Assembly: GCA_019055375.1 (NCBI GenBank)
Contig: JAHQIW010004424.1
Coordinates: forward strand, 1-64,000
Length of the DNA: 64,000 nt
Direction: 5' to 3'
DNA from: Parelaphostrongylus tenuis
Taxonomy: Eukaryota; Nematoda; Chromadorea; Rhabditida; Metastrongylidae
The position numbers and the translations under genes were made by a program. The notes under the pieces are model-generated. The model was not told where the DNA came from. It saw nothing but the letters and a program-made list of their open reading frames with translations, and did not search any database. Position 1 is the stretch's first letter, and every line of letters starts with the position of its first letter. Below are positions 33,001-35,599 of the stretch, piece after piece.

Positions 33001-35581
33001 GTATTCCAGAAAGTCCGAAGCCTCGGTGAGTCCCGATAAAACGATTCTGCGTACATGGCAGGACGCATCCAACCAATATGTCATTTAATAGCATTGATTT
33101 TTCGAAAAACGAAGTCTCTTCCAACCTTAGTGCAATAAATTAACAGTTTCTTTGATAATTATGTCTGCACGCGATATTTAATATCTTCATTACTACATTT
33201 GTTTCCCATAATAGTTTTTTCTTTACTTTTCAAGTTCTATTAATTCTAATAATTGATTCGTTTCCTCGCATTCATCGCTTGGTTGAGGACTACGTCTTTC
33301 TGATTAGCAACGTAGAATATCAAGCACGTCTTCTTATAGCCTCTTGGATAACTTGGCTGGGCTTTCCGTAGGACGATCGTTATTGAACTGCAGAGACTGG
33401 TGCCAGTAGGGATCAATTCTGCGTCGAGCCGTGCCGTGCATTACTAGGCACTGGGCCGCAAACCCCGTTTTTATTGACCAACATTCTAATTCGCTTAAGT
33501 TTTGGTTGCAAAAAGTACGCTGATCAGCTGTCAACCATTCCAATCGCTTTTTTAAGTGCAAAACTCAACCTTTTTTTTTGTCTTTATTATTAGTTCTCAC
33601 TAGCTCAACAATTTATCATGAGGATATAACGGTCAATGGCGTTCAGATGGAAGGAAGGCGGTTTCCCATATATCGACCACAAGAGAAGGTCGCATTGGAA
33701 GGTGATAGTTTTACAATTGTGCCCGCCAAATGATGGAACAACATTCTACTGAATTTGACTTGTGAGAAGAAGATCCCACATGAAGGTACGAATGGCTGTA
33801 AGTCGCCAAGACAGATAATAGCATTTATTATTTAGCTAAAAAAACTAAAATTCAAGCCAACTAGAAGCTTTCATGAGTACGTTATCCTAATTTTTTAGCA
33901 CTATTTGATCCGTCATCGTAGTGTTTTCTTTTTTTACTGTGCGGATCCCAGTACTTTTGCATTCAACTCTCTATTCATCTACTTCTTGAACGGCGTAGAA
34001 CACTGGTTGAGCGACTCTCCTTGCAATCTTGAAGATAGCCTTGCTGTGGCGTTCCATAGGACGTTGTTGTTGACTGCCGGAGAGAGGTGAGGGGGAGCAC
34101 GGATGCACATGCGTCGTGACCAACATCACAACCACTCGGCCAGGATGCCCCACTTCATCCTATTTGATCATTTAGAGATCACTATACAACATTGGTATCA
34201 ATGATAATGGTATTGATAACAAAAAGTTTCCCTAATAGATCTAATTGAAACAGGTCGATCAGTGTAATTTACGAGGATTTCAAGTGGGTTGAACCCTCTT
34301 ATATGAAAAATAAGATCAGTTTCTCTCAGCAAATCTTCAATCAAGCTGCAGTATTTTCAAAGATACAAGTGAAATCAAAAGGTATTCTAGTTTTATATCT
34401 GCTGTGGGAAAGCAGTCTGAAAAAGTTTGTACAAAAGTGGTTGATGGTAAGTGTGCATGCGTATCTCCATGTTTACATCTGGTATCGCACATGTTTTCCT
34501 CTGAATCTAAGCAAAAAATTCAATGTGGAAGCGTGCGTGTGTCGAATGCATTCAGTTATCAAGAGAGCAACCAACAAGCAACCTATCAACGAATGAAATT
34601 TGCAAAAAAATGAAAAATCAGTTATTATCACGTATCCGATCTTATTATTTGGTGAGATAAAATGAGTTATGATCGGATACGTGATAATCACTGCTAATTC
34701 ATTTTTTGCAAATTTCATTTGTTGATAGGTTGCTTATCGGTCGCTTTTTTGATAAATGAATGCATTTGACAAGCGCATGCAGTGAAAAACAAGTGATAAG
34801 AACTCATCATTTAGTAAAATAAAATAAGTTCTTTCTATTTATCCTTGTAAAAAATTGGTGGAACTCCATTATAAACGGTCCGTTGTCTTATCTCTTGAGG
34901 GTGCAAACTAATTCCCCATAACGCCCAACATATACGTTCCAGGTGGGAACGGCGGGACTCGCCTATCATAAGATTTCTGTGGGAATCATAAAGAATAAAG
35001 GATAAATAAAGCTCTCGGTGTTGACTAACCCCTGAGGAATGCGCCATACGTTCGCCTTCAACTTTTAACTTCGTTTAGGGTAATTGAATGTATATCTGGC
35101 CTTCACAACAATTTGCGGTGGTTCCCGCTGTATCGAGTCAATGCTGCTTATCTTCCCAGACAGGTCTGCGACCTATCCGGTACCAATTTACCGACTCCGG
35201 AGGGATGGACGGCTTGGTAAGTCAGGAGCGCGAGATCAAACCGTCGCCCTCGTGTGCAGCGCAGAGCACCTTTAACCACTGCGCCACATGCGCTCATAGG
35301 AATCATATTGGACAAATTCAGCGACATGCTCAAGCGGTAAGCAAATCCACACGGAAAAGATCGAAAACTTTCATGTGTTATGGATGAGAAAGAACGTATC
35401 GATCAGCAGAACTGCTGGAATTCACAGTGTATATGCACAGGCTGGTCATGTAAAGAACCTGAAACTTTAGAATACTCACCCATTCTTCGCCGTCCTTGTA
35501 GACTGCGTCATTGTGTTCACATGCCAGTGCACCGCTCAAGAAGAAATAGATGTAGAGGTAGTTCATTAGTAACTGCGTCAA
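1..35581 (-). CDS. Giant tandem-cassette gene for a MIG-18-like, fibronectin type I-like secreted protein (5' complete, 3' off window)
   Basis: Exons were built by hand from conserved splice sites and phases. Exon 1 (35,480-35,581) gives a signal peptide; 27 two-exon cassettes then run from 23,632 down to 251, plus one exon at 26-116, and the gene continues beyond position 1. Each cassette encodes about 60-80 residues with usually four cysteines: V(D/N)G...C...C.D..G from exon A and W.EG....C..NG.E..GC.T.SG..IP.GE from exon B. The cysteine, tryptophan and glycine pattern matches what I know of nematode MIG-18-like fibronectin type I domains, so an extracellular matrix or secreted role is inferred. 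About 1,900 residues are coded in the window. Several cassettes are damaged, so the locus may be partly decayed, rely on exon skipping, or contain assembly errors. The family name is moderately sure; the exon array itself is very sure. Confidence 0.7.
26..116 (-). CDS. Exon A of cassette 28 (exon B off window)
   Basis: This is a 91-nt exon with acceptor GCTCAG|GTGGAT and donor AAG|GTCAGC. It encodes VDGSNPECISNADNTILSQR, then a DCRNRREG ending. Length and phase match the array, so the gene continues beyond the left edge. Confidence 0.65.
251..682 (-). CDS. Cassette 27 (A 607-682; B 251-363)
   Basis: Exon A reads VAGSSVECKKNANGNVTMNC and KNIRDG. Exon B reads LKWREGSYYYRCNEKG and GCFTSSGAYISNGVMRS, ending TCG|GTCAGT. 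The cassette is intact. Confidence 0.75.
821..1304 (-). CDS. Cassette 26 (A 1,163-1,304; B 821-932), frameshifted in exon B
   Basis: Exon A is the longest (142 nt): VNGYNLFCERNSNGLP, then a longer insertion and ICKDSNGMRKRG. Exon B (SKWVEDSLQYVCGE, later GCVAPQETYIPVGEVKS) is 112 nt rather than 113. One A is missing in the GAAAC run at about 887-890, so translation stops soon after unless the cassette is skipped. A homopolymer sequencing error is possible. Confidence 0.65.
1438..1869 (-). CDS. Cassette 25 (A 1,791-1,869; B 1,438-1,550)
   Basis: Exon A reads VDNFNVKCTKDADGNLKMQC and ENRNGDG. Exon B reads LNWTEGSISLSCDVNG and GCVAASGVLIPVGELRP. It is the twin of cassette 23, and is reached from cassette 24 across a 5.4 kb repeat-filled intron. 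Confidence 0.75.
2155..2300 (+). mobile_element. Penelope-like reverse transcriptase relic
   Basis: The bases CAGCGACTGGCACCGAGCCT and their flanks align with the RT core of the better copy at about 10,080-10,215 (G.AMGQRLAPSLA region), with frameshifts. Only this segment is recognisable. Confidence 0.6.
3820..4085 (-). repeat. tRNA-derived SINE, decayed copy
   Basis: It matches the element at 34,995-35,303 along its length, including CTGTATCGAGTCA and CCAATTTACCGAC, but the tRNA-like head is eroded. Both copies lie in introns of the cassette gene, in the same orientation. Confidence 0.6.
4110..4440 (+). repeat. Repeat with central hairpin, copy 1
   Basis: It shares CTGTGCCATCACCACATACG, the GGAGCGGGGGTCACTGA block and the flanking CATTCTTTTTTGGAATTAT segment with 31,958-32,320. 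The flanking AGTCGAT-containing segment occurs on both sides of the core. The hairpin in this copy (4,217-4,258) is imperfect. Confidence 0.55.
7274..8158 (-). CDS. Cassette 24 (A 8,041-8,158; B 7,274-7,386)
   Basis: Exon A is long (118 nt): VNGYDMQCEKGPNGLP, then IHVLGKSGN and KCKDGEGQQ. It shares this insertion with cassette 26. Exon B reads SEWKEGWRQFRCGSNG and GCFAPRGTFISVGEIKM. The intron between them holds a foldback element with two hammerhead motifs. Confidence 0.75.
7642..7684 (-). ncRNA. Hammerhead ribozyme-like motif (left arm of foldback)
   Basis: On the minus strand, stem I strand GCTCGA is followed by CTGACGA, stem II GGT...ACC, a mutated core (AAT in place of GAA), stem III ACACGTGT, then A and TCGCGC. 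Stem I pairs at five of six positions. The changed core predicts no activity. It is in sense with the host gene. Confidence 0.55.
7788..7829 (+). ncRNA. Hammerhead ribozyme-like motif (right arm of foldback)
   Basis: In order: GCTCGA, CTGACGA, a short stem II region (7,801-7,811), GAA, ACACGTAT, A, then TCGGGC. Stem I GCTCGA/TCGGGC pairs at all six positions with one G-U. The core bases are all allowed; stem II is weak and stem III has one mismatch. Confidence 0.6.
8289..8718 (-). CDS. Cassette 23 (A 8,631-8,718; B 8,289-8,401), exon B acceptor lost
   Basis: Exon A reads VARFTVKCNKNANGNLRMQC and EDRFGDKDQ, donor CAAT|G TAAGA. Exon B reads LDWTVGSISLSCDGEG and GCVTASGIDI. The acceptor that reads CTCAG|G in twin cassette 25 reads CTCAC|G here, so AG is destroyed. 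The cassette is skippable in frame. Confidence 0.65.
8795..8835 (-). pseudogene. Relic of an exon A
   Basis: After a usable acceptor (GACTAG|GTAAAT) there is a start VNAFNVQCEEDKNC like exon A of cassettes 23 and 25, but the reading frame soon hits a stop and no exon B partner exists between it and cassette 23. It is a leftover of an unequal duplication or deletion. Confidence 0.5.
8968..9363 (-). CDS. Cassette 22 (A 9,273-9,363; B 8,968-9,083)
   Basis: Exon A reads VDGSSIACVESGNGDITTTC and KDNEERDRELG. Exon B is 116 nt, one codon longer than usual: SEWIETYSLVRCGSNG, then TCVIPPDTYIPIGQTMT. Confidence 0.75.
9498..9905 (-). CDS. Cassette 21 (A 9,815-9,905; B 9,498-9,610)
   Basis: Exon A reads VNDFNVEWCNKNADGTVTPQ, with cysteines shifted by one. 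Exon B reads LEWKDESYGYSCKGGH and GCFTTSGTYIPRGQTTS, ending TCG|GTAAGT. The intron separating it from cassette 20 is 1.7 kb because of the inserted element. Confidence 0.7.
10006..10617 (+). pseudogene. Penelope-type reverse transcriptase fragment
   Basis: It encodes 203 residues. RGLAMGQRLAPSLAIAFM and the catalytic CRYIDDCLVI (YIDD) are both intact, followed by FLNVQLSL...WYRKPSSKN, typical of Penelope-like RTs. Motifs 1-2 upstream are missing, and the frame shifts just before the linker that continues as GYEFVAPRLRFRGNS, so the protein is broken. It would have copied element RNA at a nicked target. Confidence 0.75.
10770..11220 (+). pseudogene. GIY-YIG endonuclease domain of the Penelope-like element
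   Basis: LVRNRLYDRLC and a C..C pattern (DCKICPNGRDGDC) precede VGTVYLISCKACSDKYIGE, the GIY-YIG core, then a frameshift inside the domain. The tail later reads MNRREECLVITRDF, matching MNRKEECLVITSD in the 47 kb copy. In this family the domain cuts target DNA for insertion. Confidence 0.7.
11422..11456 (+). ncRNA. Small hammerhead-like motif at the PLE 3' end
   Basis: In order: GGCT, CTGAAGA (fits CUGANGA), A, GGC, five-base loop, GCC, GAAAC, GTC, AGCT. GGCT/AGCT forms stem I and stem III is almost absent. Such reduced hammerheads tied to Penelope-like elements have been described as acting as dimers. One extra A before stem II is a caution. Confidence 0.55.
11608..12029 (-). CDS. Cassette 20 (A 11,939-12,029; B 11,608-11,717)
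   Basis: Exon A reads VNGHNLVCKKIVSGNATLQC and KDREGQDRDQG. Exon B reads TEWKQGLYQLQCTDNG but then MGVTVAETYVPFGE, so the fourth cysteine is missing. The Penelope-like element sits in the next intron. Confidence 0.7.
12162..12588 (-). CDS. Cassette 19 (A 12,498-12,588; B 12,162-12,274)
   Basis: Exon A reads VDGSVIICSDDWNGGATVQC and MDSEGRVWDEG. Exon B reads SKWKEGLYQRSCTDNG and GCFTASGTLIPVGEVVL. Splice sites are intact; the acceptor of B is TTTGAG, shared with its twin position. Confidence 0.75.
12727..13110 (-). CDS. Cassette 18 (A 13,044-13,110; B 12,727-12,836)
   Basis: The 67-nt exon A reads VNGSNIECKKNGSDVIMRC and KDKG. The 110-nt exon B reads FEWQMESNQLRCTSSG and GCVTASKSIPRGEMRV. 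Both exon lengths match cassette 15 exactly. Confidence 0.75.
13210..13639 (-). CDS. Cassette 17 (A 13,549-13,639; B 13,210-13,322)
   Basis: Exon A reads VNRHNNVCTRDMSGNVIMTC and QDNKGREKSQ, with donor CAAA|GTGAGC. Exon B reads SVWTEGWRQLRCGRNG and GCVTPSGIHIPAGEVKL. It is the intact twin of broken cassette 14. Confidence 0.75.
13776..14179 (-). CDS. Cassette 16 (A 14,089-14,179; B 13,776-13,888)
   Basis: Exon A reads VDGSTIMCRDDGNGGATVQC and KDKEGRVWDQG. Exon B reads SKWKEGLYQRSCTNEG and GCYTESGTLIPIGEVML. The twin is cassette 19. Confidence 0.75.
14317..14719 (-). CDS. Cassette 15 (A 14,653-14,719; B 14,317-14,426)
   Basis: The short 67-nt exon A reads VDGLNYECKKNGSDVIMQC and IDRG. Exon B (110 nt) reads LEWQVESTQWRCTRNG and GCVTAFGSIPTGEMRV. 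The twin is cassette 18. Confidence 0.75.
14853..15287 (-). pseudogene. Cassette 14 (A 15,198-15,287; B 14,853-14,965), exon A broken
   Basis: Exon A keeps VNGRNIVCKEDTNNKVTM and the DNKGREKRQG ending but is 90 nt, not 91. Compared with cassette 17's twin exon, the second cysteine codon is replaced and a base is lost, giving an in-frame TAG (ATATTTTAG). Exon B is open: SEWAEGYRQLRCDSNG and SCVTPSAINIPIGGKKL. Cassette 13 could splice past it to cassette 15 in frame. Confidence 0.65.
15407..15802 (-). CDS. Cassette 13 (A 15,712-15,802; B 15,407-15,519)
   Basis: Exon A reads VNGHNLACKKGDNGKAILQC and QDSEGRERSQG, one of the clearest matches to the consensus. Exon B reads SKWIDGSSEFICDKNG and HCVTTSGSSIPKGKVML, with His before the fourth cysteine. 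The acceptor is TTTGAG. Confidence 0.75.
15935..16357 (-). CDS. Cassette 12 (A 16,276-16,357; B 15,935-16,047)
   Basis: Exon A reads VDGLIITCEPDGKSGAQMKC and QDSYSAAG, donor GCGG|GTAACA. Exon B reads LVWEEDSLRLGCKESG and GCYTASAIYIPVGEVKS. The cassette is intact. Confidence 0.75.
16482..16895 (-). CDS. Cassette 11 (A 16,811-16,895; B 16,482-16,594), exon A acceptor lost
   Basis: Exon A reads VDGLNIGCKKNGSDVTMLC, and exon B reads LTWMEGSTQLRCSRSG and GCVTPSGVHISIGQVKM. Both are open. The base pair before exon A reads CCG|GTCGAC where sister exons have CAG|GTGGAT, so the AG acceptor is gone. Since the cassette is phase 0-0, it could be skipped from cassette 10 to 12. Confidence 0.65.
17028..17461 (-). 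CDS. Cassette 10 (A 17,371-17,461; B 17,028-17,140)
   Basis: Exon A reads VDGYPIACKEDKNDSATMPC and EDSKGREREQG. Exon B reads SEWQEGHRLVKCTLDG and GCVTPSGMQIPKGESRL, with donor CTG|GTATGT. The cassette is intact. Confidence 0.75.
17595..18023 (-). CDS. Cassette 9 (A 17,939-18,023; B 17,595-17,707)
   Basis: Exon A reads VNGSTVRCKKEDNEVTMHC plus a glycine run (NNGGGG). Two donors, 12 bases or less apart, keep the same phase; I chose CATT|GTAAAG. Exon B reads LQWRDESRGYSCGPDG and DCYTTSGIKIAIGEKKL, with Asp in place of the Gly before the fourth cysteine. Confidence 0.7.
18155..18600 (-). CDS. Cassette 8 (A 18,510-18,600; B 18,155-18,267)
   Basis: Exon A reads VNGRELGCETIAPNESRIKC, followed by KDNEGRDRDQG, with donor CAAG|GTTAGC. 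Exon B reads SEWKEGYHQLGCGDNG and GCVVPSSTTIQNGETMM. Four cysteines are kept and all splice sites are present. Confidence 0.75.
18731..20312 (-). CDS. Cassette 7 (A 20,234-20,312; B 18,731-18,843)
   Basis: Exon A (VNDFAIACDDNANIRC, RDTNGMYRDLG) is the near twin of cassette 4's. The A-to-B intron is enlarged to about 1.4 kb by dispersed-repeat units. Exon B reads STWIKQRHHFKCSDNG and GCYTSTGTFIRNGDVMT. Confidence 0.7.
18900..19990. repeat. Dispersed-repeat units in the intron of cassette 7
   Basis: Degenerate copies of a roughly 190-bp repeat (see 45,240-46,570) are present, marked by CTACAG..CTGTA, ATTTGAGCT-like and ATTATCGAATGA/ATTACT-like blocks followed by GTCTAAAGAAAGAGCTCTGT. No coding content is seen. 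Confidence 0.5.
20449..20877 (-). CDS. Cassette 6 (A 20,796-20,877; B 20,449-20,561)
   Basis: Exon A reads VGDSTVACKKDSNGSLTMQC and TDNNSGRG. Exon B reads LEWKEGFRIYSCYESG, then GCVLKSGVEILKGKEKV and GTA|GTAAGT. It resembles the damaged cassette 3 and serves as the intact comparison for that frameshift. Confidence 0.75.
20948..21381 (-). CDS. Cassette 5 (A 21,276-21,381; B 20,948-21,060)
   Basis: Exon A is 106 nt, with a glycine-rich insertion (NDTQEGGGSQ) between its cysteines: VDGHNLICAMN to IQCEDDKG. Exon B reads SEWQEEWKQFRCGDNG and GCVAPPSTRIPIGETRM, very like cassette 2. The donor is ATG|GTTGGT. Confidence 0.75.
21519..21932 (-). CDS. Cassette 4 (A 21,854-21,932; B 21,519-21,631)
   Basis: The short exon A (79 nt) reads VNDFYIACDDNANIRC and RDSNEQYRDLG. 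It is nearly the same as exon A of cassette 7, 1,620 bp away. Exon B reads SQWKRYSLLYICGENG, then GCFTGTGTLI, but the usual IP.GE ending is replaced by LIRLATM. Splice sites are intact. Confidence 0.75.
22069..22491 (-). CDS. Cassette 3 (A 22,404-22,491; B 22,069-22,179), frameshifted in exon B
   Basis: Exon A encodes VNNFNATCTKNEKDEVTMHC. Exon B starts LEWKEGPRMYKCTESGVE, with GCVTTFG, and shows a clear acceptor and the usual TCG|GTGAGT donor. It is 111 nt, and aligning IP.GEEKS to the sister exons shows two bases missing near the ATACATTCC stretch. Read through, the frame is lost at the next exon. Skipping this cassette restores frame. Confidence 0.65.
22629..23041 (-). CDS. Cassette 2 (A 22,951-23,041; B 22,629-22,741)
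   Basis: Exon A (91 nt) begins VDGHELKCAKNADG, with QCKNSEG before the donor CAGG|GTAAAT. Exon B (113 nt) has SGWIQGWHKYEC and GCVAPFRTYIPIGEVKS before TCG|GTCAGT. All four module cysteines are present. It is closest to cassette 5 three cassettes on, part of the higher-order period. Confidence 0.75.
23177..23632 (-). CDS. Cassette 1 (A 23,518-23,632; B 23,177-23,289)
   Basis: Exon A is unusually long (115 nt) with extra cysteines: VDTLDVLCKEKNGTITTE, then a GPTCDGDC segment and DSEGQ. Exon B reads AIWRRGLLQFMC...GCFTVSGTLIPLGE and ends GAAGTGAAGATG|GTTAGT. The NGT..TEI.G..C stretch resembles the first module of MIG-18-like proteins, which supports joining to the signal-peptide exon. Confidence 0.7.
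23764..23872 (-). pseudogene. Dead exon B upstream of cassette 1
   Basis: It has the exon B layout (SEWREGRHK, then RCTEDG, GCF and IPNG), with acceptor TTTTCAG and donor TCG|GTGCGT. It carries an in-frame TAA where an aromatic residue is expected after RHK. It is 109 nt instead of 110, one G being missing in the GGG run before the end. If exon 1 at 35.5 kb joins directly to cassette 1, this exon lies inside the first intron and is not needed. Confidence 0.6.
24470..24640 (+). repeat. Possible tRNA-derived SINE fragment
   Basis: GCAGTGGCACGCGACC resembles an A box, and GGCTCGATCCCC, 40 bases on, a B box; an eight-T run follows at about 24,601-24,608, like a Pol III stop. It abuts the 3' end of the RTE fragment. 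Weak call. Confidence 0.3.
24655..25830 (-). mobile_element. RTE-type LINE fragment with internal deletion
   Basis: The minus strand matches the 41.5-43.1 kb copy in order: PPVLINTLAQLFIRYLSEFK (before the RT), a shortened RT region, then GVSRISQMRERI, RSKIKDAVLHGR and a terminal WCPLKSLDDNGTTGDK. Frameshifts and a missing central part (the FADD region) show it is dead. It sits inside the putative 11.9 kb first intron of the cassette gene. Confidence 0.75.
25835..28825. other. No supportable gene
   Basis: Dispersed-repeat units occur at 25,900-26,660 (CTACAGCGTTATAAAGCTC type). Open frames such as 27,190-27,579 have no recognisable motif. A short minus-strand open stretch near 27,850-28,045 with GWSETVRTVCVEGMKCC is discussed under rejected items. 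Confidence 0.4.
28830..31040 (+). mobile_element. Heavily decayed RTE-like LINE
   Basis: Scattered frames give endonuclease traces (ADLHAYF..., NDNELEAFSYILKK, VAGDFNTEYGR) and RT traces (DSENTFDRIYQ, VDGKPSSNLLADEIVNF). They lie in the order expected for an endonuclease-RT protein, broken by many stops. The family (RTE) is inferred from similarity to the better minus-strand copy. Confidence 0.6.
31585..31835 (+). repeat. 265-bp repeat family, copy 1
   Basis: It starts near CATCCGTTTTCACAGTG and runs through ACTGTGCGGATGTCA, a TCTCCTCGCAATCTCG block and CGTAGGGCGTTGTTGTTTA to CGACGAGCAACACAACCACT. Other copies are at 33,890-34,155, 38,290-38,575 and 48,065-48,335, all on the plus strand, with an inverted scrap at 53,360-53,410. 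Confidence 0.65.
31958..32320 (+). repeat. Hairpin-bearing repeat flanked by direct repeats, copy 2
   Basis: An 88-base segment (CTTTTTTGAGCTTAAATCAT...AGTCGAT) occurs at 31,964-32,040 and again at 32,228-32,305. Between them is a hairpin at 32,081-32,118 with 16-base arms and one mismatch (GGTGATGGTACAGTGT), followed by a GC-rich block. Copy 1 at 4,110-4,440 has the same plan. Confidence 0.6.
33557..33733 (+). CDS. Candidate terminal exon of a small secreted peptide
   Basis: After a possible acceptor TTTTTTAAG there are 58 codons and a TGA. A hydrophobic run PFFLSLLLVLTSS is followed by IYHEDITVNGVQMEGRRF and a VALEGDSFTIVPAK end. No ATG lies in frame before the hydrophobic run, so an upstream exon would be needed. 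The residue mix looks protein-like, but I recognise no family and chance is possible. Confidence 0.25.
   Translation, partial: CKTQPFFLSLLLVLTSSTIYHEDITVNGVQMEGRRFPIYRPQEKVALEGDSFTIVPAK
33890..34155 (+). repeat. 265-bp repeat family, copy 2
   Basis: It contains TTTGATCCGTCATCG, ACTGTGCGGATCCCAGTACT, TCTTGAACGGCGTAGAA, GGCGTTCCATAGGACGTTGT and CAACATCACAACCACTCGGC in the same order as the other copies. Confidence 0.65.
34525..34785. mobile_element. Long foldback element (MITE-like hairpin)
   Basis: Arms of about 110 bases are inverted copies: GAATGCATTCAGTTATCAAG / AGCAACCTATCAAC / GAAATTTGCAAAAAA / TTATCACGTATCCGATC on the left, and their complements on the right, around a roughly 30-base loop (34,641-34,668). 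No coding sequence. It lies in the putative first intron of the cassette gene. Confidence 0.75.
34995..35303 (-). repeat. tRNA-derived SINE, good copy
   Basis: The minus-strand head GTGGCGCAGTGGTTAAAGG is an A box-like segment, and GGTTTGATCTC about 40 bases on is a B box-like one. A unique body (ATCCCTCCGGAGTCGGTAAA, TGACTCGATACAGCGGGAAC) follows, with a TTTATTTATCCTTTATTC tail. It was probably copied by LINE machinery. Confidence 0.7.
35480..35581 (-). CDS. Signal-peptide exon, likely exon 1 of the cassette gene
   Basis: This exon has 34 codons from ATG (35,581) or the inner ATG (35,566). The hydrophobic run NYLYIYFFLSGALA is followed by CEHNDAVYKDGEEW, the typical opening of a fibronectin type I-like module (C..N...Y.DGE.W). 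It ends TGG|GTGAGT, a strong donor in phase 0. The next phase-0 acceptor of this gene type on this strand is exon A of cassette 1, and the join places a cysteine about eight residues after the tryptophan, as in the other modules, followed by NGTITTEILG. The 11.9 kb intron is long but full of inserted repeats. It could instead start a separate lost gene. Confidence 0.6.
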
Positions 35582-35599
35582 TGCTTGTGATGTTTCCGA

